Positions 11,111-21,127 of a DNA stretch of 64,000 nucleotides are shown here, piece after piece; the first letter of the stretch is position 1, and every line of letters starts with the position of its first letter. Source of the stretch: Drosophila miranda (lineage: Eukaryota; Arthropoda; Insecta; Diptera; Drosophilidae); NCBI RefSeq assembly GCF_003369915.1, contig NW_022881647.1:124001-188000 (forward strand). Reading direction: 5' to 3'. Both the position numbers and the translations under genes were made by a program. The notes under the pieces were generated by a model. The model worked only from the letters and a program-made list of their open reading frames with translations. It had not been told where the DNA came from and searched no databases.

Positions 11111-12316
11111 ATGGCTGATCCGAAAAACGAAATGGGTACCGAAGCTGGCACAGCAATGGACAGCGAAAGCGGTAGAGACTCCTCAGTCAGCCCAATGGAA
11201 ATAAATATATCCAACACAAATTGCAATTCGATGATAGTTCTGAACGATTTACGTCTGCTGGAGCTGATTACCAAGTATCCTTTTCTGTATAGTAAAGCAG
11301 CGCAGCCGGAACAGGACTCGGAATACGACGAGTGGGCCTGGAATCAGATTTCGAAGGAGTTTAATGCCAGCTACGAGAACTTGCCGCTGAGTGCCCCCTT
11401 CTCGGCAGACGAGCTGCAGTGGCGTTGGAACTTGCTGCTACCGACCATGGGCACCCTTTCGAAGGCGAAGGGACAAATTCCCTTTCAACTGTGGTCCCTT
11501 GTAACGGAGATCGAACGCTCGCTAAGTACAGAAAATTTGGAACCACCCAGGGACTTGAGTATGGCCCAGAACTTTCTACTCACTCAGCTGCCATTGGTGG
11601 AGGCCATGACGCTCAATGAGCGTCGGCGACTGGAAGTCGAGTTCCTCGATATCTTATTCCAACACGAAATGGAGACACATGCGTCCGTACCACTGGGTCC
11701 CGAAGAGCAGGCCTTAGTCAAGACCGAATACGATGAATTCCTCAGATCTGTTCGGGTCAAGGAGCTGCCCATATCGGCTCTGGCAGAACTCTCGCTTGAT
11801 GGTCCTCAGTACAAACCAGTCCAACCAAAAATCGCACACACTTTTGCCATCCCAGGTCCCCGTCCCAGAACCAATCTGGTCATTAGCAGTGTGTCTGGTG
11901 GCCAGGATCTCATAAATGTCCCGACGGCGACTGTTTTCATACCGATTCAAGCTTTCACGAGCAATGTGGTTGGACCCATTAATCACGCGCCGGACGTTTC
12001 GACACCGCTTGATATCAATGTGATTGGTGCCAAGAAGGAACCCGTTGAGTGCCCGCCGTCTGTTTCACCACCGCTGGACATTAAGACAGAGGTGGAGGTG
12101 GCCCTTGCGGCCATTGAGCTTGCCATTGAGATGGAAAATGTACGGGAAAATAACCCAGAAGAGGCACAAGAGAAATCACCGGAGAAAAACCGCACTCCCG
12201 TGGAGAAGCCCGATGATGCCACTCTAAATCCTAATCCGCGGTATATACCGATCAAGAGCGCCAAGTACTACACAAAGAAGCTACTCGTTCGGGTGAAGCG
12301 CATTGATCAGGACTAG
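11111..12316 (+). CDS. MADF-BESS domain protein, the one intact copy (401 aa)
   Basis: A single open exon encodes 401 residues. Residues 1-43 are acidic and serine-rich. About 47-135 fit a MADF (Myb/SANT-like) DNA-binding domain: LLELITKYPFLY, the W-x-W of DEWAWNQI, then a third helix around ELQWRWNLLL. Residues 149-187 fit a BESS interaction motif (NFLLTQLP...LNERRRLEVEFLDIL). The rest is proline-rich with an acidic helix and a basic end. MADF-BESS proteins are nuclear transcription regulators; the target here is unknown. The ATG follows the DRE promoter by about 70 bp. The stop cuts off a conserved basic tail that is still readable downstream. Sequence variants show it is a mosaic of the short and long copy types. 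The family call rests on motif pattern, not alignment. Confidence 0.82.
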   Translation: MADPKNEMGTEAGTAMDSESGRDSSVSPMEINISNTNCNSMIVLNDLRLLELITKYPFLYSKAAQPEQDSEYDEWAWNQISKEFNASYENLPLSAPFSADELQWRWNLLLPTMGTLSKAKGQIPFQLWSLVTEIERSLSTENLEPPRDLSMAQNFLLTQLPLVEAMTLNERRRLEVEFLDILFQHEMETHASVPLGPEEQALVKTEYDEFLRSVRVKELPISALAELSLDGPQYKPVQPKIAHTFAIPGPRPRTNLVISSVSGGQDLINVPTATVFIPIQAFTSNVVGPINHAPDVSTPLDINVIGAKKEPVECPPSVSPPLDIKTEVEVALAAIELAIEMENVRENNPEEAQEKSPEKNRTPVEKPDDATLNPNPRYIPIKSAKYYTKKLLVRVKRIDQD

Positions 12317-12649
12317 TATTTGCCGCTGTCCAGCATGGCAAAGCGCCCAAAGAAACGTGAATCCATGTACATCAAATGCACATAAGTTTATTTTAAAAAA
12401 TACATTACTATAAATTACAACTTAAGGCTATTCTTTAATCCGAATTGGTTTTCATATTTCGTTTGCTTCGCATGCTCGATAAACTAGTAACTAAACAAAC
12501 AAATATGCGGGAGCGGGAGTAGGAGCTGGAGCTGAACTGGAGGCGGCAGGCGGGATAACGAGGACGTAGTGGCGGACAAGGCCTCATGTGAAATCATGTG
12601 AAATGATACTGTTCAAAAAATTTTCAATTGTTGTCGTTGTTCTACTCAC
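12317..12649. other. MADF-BESS 3' flank plus Bap55 intron stub, containing the array joint
   Basis: Right after the stop, the MADF-BESS frame continues for about 22 more codons to a TAA, including the basic stretch MAKRPKKRES, a relic of the original C-terminus. An AT-rich 3' flank and GC-rich DNA follow, and then the joint (after 12586) to Bap55 intron 1. Equivalent stretches lie at 621-960, 2829-3161, 5263-5601, 7466-7798 and 9904-10242. No other gene is seen. Confidence 0.75.
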
Positions 12650-12854
12650 TGTTGGGCGTCACATTGTTGTCAGTTTTGGTATCTGGATCAAGATTCGTAT
12701 CCGGAGTTGGGGATGCTCCAATGCCGACAACAGAGGGTATCTCAGCCTTCGGCGAATCCTCTTGCGCGTAGCCCACACGCAACGAATGGTGCCCTGGATC
12801 GAAAACTAAGGCTCCAATTTCGTCGCCGCCATATAGCATGTTGCCTCCATTCAT
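12650..12854 (-). pseudogene. Bap55: Bap55 exon 1 copy, intact exon, orphan
   Basis: ATG at 12852-12854 opens an actin-related protein N-terminus. The segment [13 protein letters not shown], followed by [17 protein letters not shown], matches the start of BAP55/ACTL6-type proteins, which are subunits of Brahma (SWI/SNF) and Tip60 remodelling complexes in the nucleus. The exon ends at a strong donor (GTGAGT, 12649-12644) after 68 codons. The intron then runs only about 60 bp before the array joint, and no later Bap55 exon is in the window, so no ARP can be made. A transcript would continue leftward, antisense through the MADF-BESS copy of the preceding unit. The exon itself looks conserved. 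The identification rests on recognised N-terminal residues. Confidence 0.87.
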
Positions 12855-13553
12855 CTTGGAGCGTCGGGACTACTTTTCAGCTTGATTTCTTGCAAAAGTT
12901 CTCGAAATGCCTGTCTTGTCTGTATTTATTTTTGTGGCTTTTTTCACGACGCTTGCGTTAATGGCAATCGACCTATCGATAAAATATACTGTCTGAAATT
13001 CAGAAATATACCGTAATATACCGATGAAGAAGTGAACTTATCCCACTTAATCCCCCTGTCTTAAACAGGATAACAACTTGAGTTAAATCGCGAAAAATAA
13101 TAATAATAATAGTTCTTATTGTAGATCCATTCCATCCTTCATCTTTACTTTACCATGAACTGCGCTAAATCAAATTACTAGCTAAACAGGACCCTCAGCC
13201 CTGAATACACAATTTTATCCGATTGATATATCAATTATTTAATTTAAAAGTGATCGAAGATATGTGATCATGCGTCGTCGAGTCGATGTTTTATGACCAT
13301 CTAGGTTTAAAATTAAAGTAAAGAACTTAGTTTGGAATTTTCGAAATAAAACGCCGATTAGTTCCGCTCATCGCAAAAATATACCTATTTAATTAAAGTT
13401 CGCAAAAAAATATACAACATTTTTTCGCCAGTCGAAAAACTACCACCTACAAATATATTATCATAAAAAAACAGGTATCGATATATTCATATGTTTATAA
13501 AATTCGGGGACAACAAAAAATTTTGAAGATCAAATCCGTCGCGTCGCCGAATA
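12855..13553. promoter_or_regulatory. Divergent promoter region, unit 6
   Basis: DRE motifs at 12974-12981 and 13476-13483, with the hairpin retained between them. Confidence 0.68.
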
Positions 13554-14759
13554 ATGGCTGATCCGAAAAACGAAATGGGTACCGAAGCTGGCACAGCAAT
13601 GGACAGCGAAAGCGGTAGAGACTCCTCAGTCAGCCCAATGGAAATAAATATATCCAACACAAATTGCAATTCGATGATAGTTCTGAACGATTTACGTCTG
13701 CTGGAGCTAATTACCAAGTATCCTTTTCTGTAAAGTAAAGCAGCGCAGCCGGAACAGGACTCGGAATACGACGAGTGGGCCTGGAATCAGATTTCGAAGG
13801 AGTTTAATGCCAGCTACGAGAACTTGCCGCTGAGTGCCCCCTTCTCGGCAGACGAGCTGCAGTGGCGTTGGAACTTGCTGCTACCGACCATGGGCACCCT
13901 TTCGAAGACGAAGGGACAAATTCCCTTTCAACTGTGGTCCCTTGTGACGGAGATCGAACGCTCGCTAAGTACAGAAAATTTGGAACCACCCAGGGACTTG
14001 AGTATGGCCCAGAACTTTCTACTCACTCAGCTGCCATTGGTGGAGGCCATGACGCTCAATGAGCGTCGGCGACTGGAAGTCGAGTTCCTCGATATCTTAT
14101 TCCAACACGAAATGGAGACACATGCGTCCGTACCACTGGGTCCCGAAGAGCAGGCCACAGTCAAGACCGAATACGATGAATTCCTCAGATCTGTTCGGGT
14201 CAAGGAGCTGCCCATATCGGCTCTGGCACAACTCTCGCTTGATGGTCCTCAGTACAAACCAGTCCAACCAAAAATCGCACACACTTTTGCCATCCCAGGT
14301 CCCCGTCCCAAAACCAATCTGGTCATTAGCAGTGTGTCTGGTGGCCAGGATCTCATTAATGTCCCGACGGCGACTGTTTTCATACCGATTCAAGCTTTCA
14401 CGAGCAATGTGGTTGGACCCATTAATCACGCGCCGGACGTTTCGACACCGCTTGATATCAATGTGATTGGTGCCAAGAAGGAACCCGTTGAGTGCCCGCC
14501 GTCTGTTTCACCACCGCTGGACATTAAGACAGAGGTGGAGGTGGCCCTTGCGGCCATTGAGCTTGCCATTGAGATGGAAAATGTACGGGAAAATAACCCA
14601 GAAGAGGCACAAGAGAAATCACCGGAGAAAAACCGCACTCCCGTGGAGAAGCCCGATGATGCCACTCTAAATCCTAATCCGCGGTATATACCGATCAAGA
14701 GCGCCAAGTACTACACAAAGAAGCTACTCGTTCGGGTGAAGCGCATTGATCAGGACTAG
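13554..14759 (+). pseudogene. MADF-BESS gene, last array copy with codon-60 stop
   Basis: ATG at 13554, then TAA in place of codon 60 (13731-13733). After it the frame from 13824 to the IDQD TAG at 14757-14759 is open for 311 codons. It shares with the intact copy an N-terminal NEMG variant, a histidine in GPINHAP and the short-type stop. In between it follows the long type (EEQATVK, ALAQL, PRPKTN). It is the copy nearest the single-copy flank and may keep the original 3' context. Confidence 0.88.
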
Positions 14760-15325
14760 TATTTGCCGCTGTCCAGAATGGCAAAGCGCCCAAAGAAACG
14801 TGAATCCATGTACATCAAATGCACATAAGTTTATTTTAAAAAATACATTACTATAAATTACAACTTAAGGCTATTCTTTAATCCGAATTGGTTTTCATAT
14901 TTCGTTTGATTCGCATGCTCGATAAACTAGTAACTAAACAAACAAATATGCGGGAGCGGGAGTAGGAGCTGGAGCTGAACTGGAGGCGGCAGGCGGACAA
15001 GGCCTCAACAGGCCCGGGGTTTATAGGTCAGAGAACGAGTTGTACTATGCATGTTGTCTAGGAGTTGGTTCCCCTGGTTCCCTGACGGAAATGGGGTACA
15101 CATAGGTTCGTTTGATGCTTATCATAAGGCCATTGCATACATATTCAACAAACAGTCGCAAGAACGCAATTCAACAGGCAGGTCTACAGTCAATGTGGAA
15201 AAGAGCATCACTATAACAAGAAACAAAAACAGGCAGAAAGCTAACTTAAACAAGATCGATTGCAACAGGTCGAAGAAGGCGTGGGCCTACCCCTTCATTG
15301 AGGGTAGAAGGTCAGGTATGTCAGC
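14760..15325. other. Array edge and shared 3' flank of MADF-BESS and EDTP
   Basis: The array sequence ends at 15007. The remaining 318 bp are single copy and should contain the 3' untranslated region of EDTP (minus strand). No gene or clear polyadenylation signal is seen. Confidence 0.6.
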
Positions 15326-17634
15326 TCAGAATAGCTGGTCCGCCAGATTGCCAATGAACGTGGCCAGGTTCACGGAGGAGCCCTCTTTGAATTTCAGTCC
15401 AATTGTCTTGCCGTACGCTTGTATGAAGATGGCTCGCACTGCATTGAGGCGTTGCTTACGTCTGCCGAGAAGAGATACAAATGAGTACTGGATTCTGCTG
15501 CTATGATTCTGCGGGGACTCACAAGTTGATGCACTGCTTGCTGGAAGTTGTGCTGCCACCCACATCTTTGGAGGAACCGTTTGGGAAACCGTGCGTTGTG
15601 TTGCTGCCATTGCTGATGCTGCTCCCGCTGCCGCTACCGCTGCCCATGTATGTCGTTGTGTTGTTGCTGCAGTGATAGCCATTGCCGCCATTGCAGATGG
15701 GAATGTTCGAGGTGGCGTCCGCCGTCTGTTGCGCCACAAAGCGCATCATGTAGCTGCCGTTCATCATGGAGTCGATGGATCCAGTGTCGGTGACCACCTG
15801 CCAGCTGCCGTTCGAGGATGTGGACTCCTGACGCTGCCGCGCATTCGAGCCGGGCACCGATATCGGGCTAGTGCGGGAGCTGAATGAATACAGGAGAGGT
15901 CAGTAGGTGGCTCGCTGGTGGGGGCTAAAGTTCGGTTACCGCTTAGGATTGGGCGCCCTGCTGGTCAGTGGATTGACTGGCGCAACTGTGGCCGTTGTGG
16001 TGGCATAGAAGTTATCTGTTATGGACATATCACAGTTGGAACAGTTTGAATAGCTGTCGTTGCTATCTTGATCGAAGGCCAGGATGTAGTCTCTGTGCAG
16101 GAAGAAAGCAAGTCGTTTAAAACTATGATCAAGCAAAGTCCCCTGGTATCTGCACTCACTCCTTGAGCGGCTCATCGTCGCAGCAGTCGGACTTGATGAC
16201 TATGACACTGCTCCCGCTGCTGCTCGGGGTCTTGGCCCGCTTCCGATGCTCCACTATGCTATACTCCTCGTCCGTGATGAACTTTAGCACGTGGAAGCAG
16301 AAGAACATGATGTCCTCGCCCCGCTTGAGGCGATCCGGCAACTGGTGGCCAAACAAGTACCAGTCGTAGGCCAGTGTGAAGTACGCCATCTGCATGGCGT
16401 TCATCGACTGGTGGATGAGTCCATCCGCCCAGAGAGACAGTCGCACCAGGGAGACAAACAGCGGAGTGCGATCCCAGCCACTGATGCAGTGTATGAGCAG
16501 GCCATAGTTATCCTCCTGTATGTATTTGAGCGTGGCCCGGAGATAGTTCTGTGTGATGGACACCAAATCCCAGTCCCGGTACTCCGGCCAGATGATGTCA
16601 ATGTCGGCGGCGGGCCCCAGATTGGGTATATTAATGTTTGCATCGTTGAAAGACTGCTTCCAGTTGTAGTGCAGATTCTTGGCCATGTAGTTGTTGTCGC
16701 GGAACTTCTTGAAGAACTCGCAGCCCGGATACGGAAGCGACAGCAGGTTGAAGCTCTTGTAATGATTGCTGGGATCAGCTTTCTCCGAGGAGGATACGCT
16801 GCAATAGGGAATTGTGGTTAGCCTTCTGACATGCATATATAGATCAGTATTCCCAAACACTTACGCCATAAAGTATTTGATCTTGCGGTTCTCTACCATT
16901 AGGTCCACTATCGTGGACACATTGAGGGTGTGCAGCAGCTGGATGTCGCTCTTGATGACCTCGTCGTAGCTGAACTGCGACTGCGACTGGTCGTTCATGT
17001 GATTGATCAGCGACTCGTCCGTGGAGTCGGCGTCGTTCTCCTCCCCGTTGGGTGTTGCATAGTTTCCGCTGAGGCAGTCGTAGGCGTAGTCCACCACCTT
17101 GCGGCCGTACGTCTCCGGCATCACCGACAGCGTTGCCGAGCGGCAAATGTATTTGCCCCGGTACATGATCACGGGAACGGCGAATCTTTGACGGCACCGC
17201 GCGTACTTGGCCATCGTGACCAGTTCCCTCATCCGCTGTATATCGTACTGGTCCTCGTAGATGGTGTTTTGCTGCGCGGACTGTGTCGATGGAGGCTGCT
17301 GGGGCTGCAGTTGTAGTTGAGGCTGAGGCGGGACCGGGGTCTGCAGCGGATTGGCAAAGGTGACAAATGCTTGGATGCCCACACCGTCGCTGCAGTTGCT
17401 GCCGGCACTGCTGTTGATTGCCGTTGTCGTGGCCGTTGTCCCTGAGGAACCGCCTCCTGCACTGAACAATCCATTGCCCGGTATCAGGGTCTTGGCCATG
17501 TGTCCATGCTCTGACTCAGGTATGAGTATCCTTCCAGGGTAGCGCGGGCTGAGCAGGCCATTCGAGTTGTCCAGCTCAATGAGGCTGTAGTCGAGTTTGA
17601 ACAGGTATTCGCATTTCTTGGAGATCTCGTACTC
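15326..17634 (-). CDS. EDTP: EDTP, MTMR14-type phosphoinositide phosphatase (5' exon not found)
   Basis: Five exons read on the minus strand: 17634-16865, 16798-16160, 16092-15940, 15879-15523, 15461-15326. All introns are 61-67 bp with GT...AG ends and frames that join cleanly, giving 684 codons plus TGA. EDTP/MTMR14 removes phosphates from PI3P and PI(3,5)P2 and restrains autophagy; in flies it acts in eggs and muscle. Diagnostic are NLLSLPYPGCEFFKKF and the CX5R active site in HCISGWDRTP, followed by the LFGHQLPDRL segment. The C-terminus (RLNAVRAIFIQAYGKTIGL) is also family-typical. Exon 17634 begins inside the N-terminal conserved block, so a short 5' coding exon must lie upstream. It was not found up to the transposon complex. 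No internal stop or frameshift was seen, so this copy may work if the first exon survives. Confidence 0.92.
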
Positions 17635-18370
17635 CTGTGGACGAAAGAATTGTGTAAAGAATTAATATCGAGCCAGAGATGCGCATCCAATGAGGAATGA
17701 GGATTCGCAGCACGTCGATCCAACGACCTCACCCACTCACCACTCATTAGCATTATTCTTTTTTTAAACACCATTATTAAATATTTTATGAACCAACGAC
17801 ATGCAAAGTCAATTGCTTGCATAAATCAACGTTGTCCGTCGACTCTGCCGCTTCCGGCGTCTTAATGGACAGAGAGATTAGACAGAGAAGTGCAACTGGT
17901 TTCCGAGCTGATCTTGTGTGGCTGTTGTTCTTTGGATAAGGAGGGTCACAGCCACAACCGCCAGCTGTCACAGACAACAACAAAAAACTAGATAAAAGCA
18001 GACAAAAATAAGGCGGCACCACTCTCACACACACAAACACAAATACCTTGGACGAAACAGGTTTTTAGCACACAAACACAGGGACACAGGGAGCATAGAG
18101 AAACGTGCAAATAAAGAGAGACAAAGGCAAAGGCTGTGCAAAAAAAAGAAAACAGCCAGCAACAAGGCGAACTACAGAGCACAACAAACGTGGTGAAAAC
18201 AAAGACCATTGTGTGTGAGGGAGATAGGGGGTGTGTGAGTGTGTGGGTGCCAAAACTATGGAGAGCGAAGCAAACGAGCAAAACAACTAAAACGCAATTA
18301 CTTCTGCTTGATGGAGAAGGGGGAAAAGAAACGGAAAAGCCAAAGGTTAGTCGATTATTATTTCTTTTTT
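17635..18370 (-). other. Presumed EDTP intron 1, left part
   Basis: Follows the acceptor ccacag of the first recognised EDTP exon. AT-rich with CA/TG-rich stretches. The minus-strand open frames here have no coding character. A possible donor near 18300 does not follow a convincing EDTP exon. Confidence 0.5.
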
Positions 18371-19176
18371 TATACCCGATACTCAAAATGAGTATTGGGG
18401 TATATTAGATTTGTGGTAAAAGTGGGTGTGTGTAACGTCCAAAAGGAATCGTTTCCGACCCCATAAAGTATATACATATATTCTTGATCAGCATCAATAG
18501 CCGAGTCGATTGAGCCATGTCTGTCTGTCCGTCCGTCCGTCTGTCCGTCTGTCCGTCCCCTTCAGCGCCTAGTGCTCAAAGACTATAAGAGCTAGAGCAA
18601 CGATGTTTTGGATCCAGACTTCTGTGATATGTCACTGCTACAAAAATATTTCAAAACTTCGCCCCGCCCACTTCCGCTGTGATATCGGACCTTGACCGTT
18701 TCGTGTCCAAATTTCGCCACACCCCCTTCCGCCCCCGCAAAGGACGAAAATCTGGGGCATCCACAAATCTCAGAGACTATTAAGGCTAGAGTAACCAAAT
18801 TTGGTATCCGCACTTCTGTTAGATCTCACTATAAAACGTATATCTCAGAATTTCGCCCCACCCCCTTCCTCCCCCACAAAGGACGAAAATCTGTTGCATC
18901 CACAATGCAGATTCGAGAAAACTAACAACGCAGAATCATAGATAATGACCATATCTATCAGATTGCTGAATCTGGATCAGATCGGATCATTTTTGTAGCC
19001 AAAAGCAAGAAATCAATTTGCAGTGGCTACGCAGCGCCCGACGTCACTCTCGCACGCATTCTTTGTCGTGTCGTTCAATATTAGCGGCGGCTGCCGGAGG
19101 AGAGCCATACTGACTAAGTATCGGGTATAACTGTAGAGTTGCGGTGTCCGCAGCAACTCACAACGTTCCCCCTCGT
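18371..19176 (+). mobile_element. DINE-1 / INE-1 (Helitron-like) element
   Basis: Starts tatacccgatactc and ends at cctcgt, with no terminal inverted repeats. It contains the core typical of DINE-1: ttcttgatcagcatcaatag and gccgagtcgattgag, a GTCT/GTCC microsatellite, and repeated blocks around aaaggacgaaaatctg. It is non-coding. DINE-1s are non-autonomous relatives of Helentrons that move by rolling-circle replication. It sits in the presumed EDTP intron. The same family occurs several more times inside the Gypsy complex. Confidence 0.85.
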
Positions 19177-20150
19177 TTCTTTTGTAAGAAAGAGCAGCAA
19201 CTGCATGCAAATGTAACTGTCCGCCAGTTGGCGTTCGCTTTTCGCTGTGCGCCTGTTAATAAGGCGCTGTAAAAACTTAAAAACAATAAACAAACGCGCG
19301 AAATAGTTATTTACAGCGCCAGAGTAATGGTTTTTCGACTGATGATCATACACCGCGACACCACCATCATCATCATCAGCTGCATCATTATCGTTGACCC
19401 AAATAACAAATTCGAAACCCAGACTCAACTCTGCTTCGGAAGCTGCAATGCAGTTTTCTTACAAACCCGGATTTCAAAGACTTTGCCGATGCTGGGCCAA
19501 CAGAAATCGGCGCTGCGTGGAGCGGCATACTTTTCTTCTCAGTTTTCTGCGGCCTCGCCGAAAAAAAAAAGAAACACAAAAGAAAAAGAAGTAAAAGCCA
19601 CCAGCAGCAAAAAGAAATCCCACAAATCAAGAAACCAGCAAGCAGCGCAACCGAACCGAGCCCGGGCCGGCCCGGTCCGGAGCCAGGCGAGCAGCAGGCA
19701 ACGAAAGAGAGAGCAGAGCAATAGAGAGCACAGAGCACAGAGAGAAGCAAAACAACGGTTTCTTGCGCGCTCTGCTTACAGAGGCTTGGCTTATCGGCGA
19801 CAGAGGCCCCCGAGCCTGGGACCCAGGACGGACCCGACGCGATTCCCGCGATTGTTGCATATTCATCAATCTGGGGCGGCGGCGGACAGGGAAAATGGCT
19901 TTTCTTGAATGAATTATTCGAAACAGGTCGAACTTCGAGTGGGGGGCACTGACCACACCCCATACACACGCACACAACGGAGTACTTTCAGGGTACAAAG
20001 CATGGGGCGCTTCCGTGTTGTCGGTTCTCCTTGTTCTCGCTTACACGATTACACACTCGAATGTGCAATGCAATGCCTTGTTTTCAAGTTTTTGTTTTTA
20101 TCGTTCGTCGTTCAAAGACACCGAAAACTAGGGGGGGGGGGAAGTCGCAA
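19177..20150. other. Single-copy region between DINE-1 and the minisatellite
   Basis: Contains purine-rich low-complexity DNA near 19560-19760 and a run of ten or so Gs at 20132. Open frames exist on both strands but have biased composition and no recognisable domain. It could hold EDTP 5' untranslated sequence. No EDTP-like N-terminal exon could be found. Confidence 0.4.
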
Positions 20151-20199
20151 TCACGGCGGACGCCACTGGCTTTTCAGAACCAAAACCCAACAACAACGA

Positions 20200-20520
20200 C
20201 GCAGCAGCAGCCAAAACGAGAGAGGAATACACCAAGGACCGAAAACCAACGGCATCGACTCAGCAACGGCGAGGAATACACCGAGAAAGCAGAAACCCAA
20301 CGACAACGACGCAGCAGCAGCCAAAGAGGGAGAGGGATACACCAAGAATCGAAATCCAACGGCACCGACACAGCAACGGGGAGGAATACACCAAGAACCG
20401 AAACCTAACGGCACCGACACAAAAACGGGGAGGAATACACCAAGAAACAAAACCCAACAACAACAACGCAGCGGAAGCCAAAGAGAGAGAGGAATACACT
20501 AAGTGCCGAAACGGTAGCCA
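20200..20520 (+). repeat. Minisatellite with 45-62 bp period
   Basis: Six imperfect copies are marked by gaggaatacaccaag (or close variants) at about 20224, 20269, 20332, 20379, 20429 and 20491. Each is followed by a cgaaa-ccaac stretch and CAG/CAA-rich DNA. It lies inside a 197-codon open frame (19909-20502) that is open because the repeat lacks stops. There is no evidence of a protein. Confidence 0.7.
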
Positions 20521-21127
20521 ACAGCAACAGCCAACAAGCGCCGAAAAGATAAGCCGCCAGCGTCGACGCAGCAACGAAGCGCCGAAACAGTAAGCCCACA
20601 GCAGCAACGGCAGAAGAGAAACGCGGAAAACTAAAGCGAAGTAACGACGCGCCAGCAGCGAAAAAGAGAGACAAAAGTCACCGGCGCAGCGTAGACGCCA
20701 AACAACGGCGCCAGCCCTCTGCCGCCGCGAGAATGACGACGCTGGCCGCTCACGCTGGCGCTGGATCGGGAGAGTTCTGAGGCTGGAGAAGAAAAACGTG
20801 GATTAAAATTCGATTGGGAGCAGTCGTAGGAGTCGGACGTGTTCGCGGAAAAATTCGAGTGGCTTGGAAAAGTAAAACACGTGGCGGACCGGATCCACGC
20901 CAACGCTATCAGTGACACGGGGAAGATCCTGCATCGACGCCGCGGTTACGGGGAGAAGACCTTGCATCTACGCTGCACCCACGGGGAAGAGGAGGCTTTC
21001 GACGAGTACAAGCGTGGGAGTTCAGGGGTAAGCGAGTCTCTAGACGTGTATACGGGCTGCTGAGCGGTGCGATAGGTAGGGAACCAAGAAAAAATAAAGC
21101 GAAATATAACGAATATAACAGAAACAT
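20521..21127. other. Unassigned GC-rich segment upstream of the Gypsy LTR
   Basis: A CAG-rich extension of the minisatellite, then about 400 bp with a 74-codon open frame (20839-21063) of unknown nature and an aaataaa at about 21094. It may be host DNA or part of an older element. Nothing was recognised. Confidence 0.35.

Larger units (their letters stand above)
10180..12586. repeat. Array unit 5 (long type, with the intact gene)
   Basis: Holds an open Bap55 exon 1, a divergent promoter with its own roughly 35-bp shortening near 10610-10640, and the only fully open MADF-BESS copy. Confidence 0.93.
1..15007. repeat. Tandem array of Bap55-exon-1 / MADF-BESS units
   Basis: The same block recurs head to tail. 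Unit joints, set at the point where the MADF-BESS 3' flank meets Bap55 intron 1, fall after 895, 3098, 5538, 7735, 10179, 12586, and the array ends at 15007. Unit lengths are about 2203, 2440, 2197, 2444, 2407 and 2421 bp. Short units lack 244 bp at the start of the MADF-BESS gene. Short and long alternate across units 1-4, giving a dimer period of about 4.64 kb. The last unit shares the bases up to ggcctca (15007) with the internal joints and then runs into EDTP flank. This suggests that the ancestral order was Bap55(-), MADF-BESS(+), EDTP(-). The array continues beyond the left window edge. Confidence 0.95.
12587..15007. repeat. Array unit 6 (long type, right edge)
   Basis: Last unit. Near 14995 it lacks 21 bp found in the other units, between two gcgg direct repeats, and then joins the single-copy EDTP 3' flank. 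Confidence 0.92.

Noticed and set aside
19388..19998. Minus-strand ORFs of 123-195 codons as the missing EDTP first exon
   Set aside because: The translations are proline/serine/cysteine low-complexity text from a purine-rich tract and show no similarity to the EDTP/MTMR14 N-terminus.
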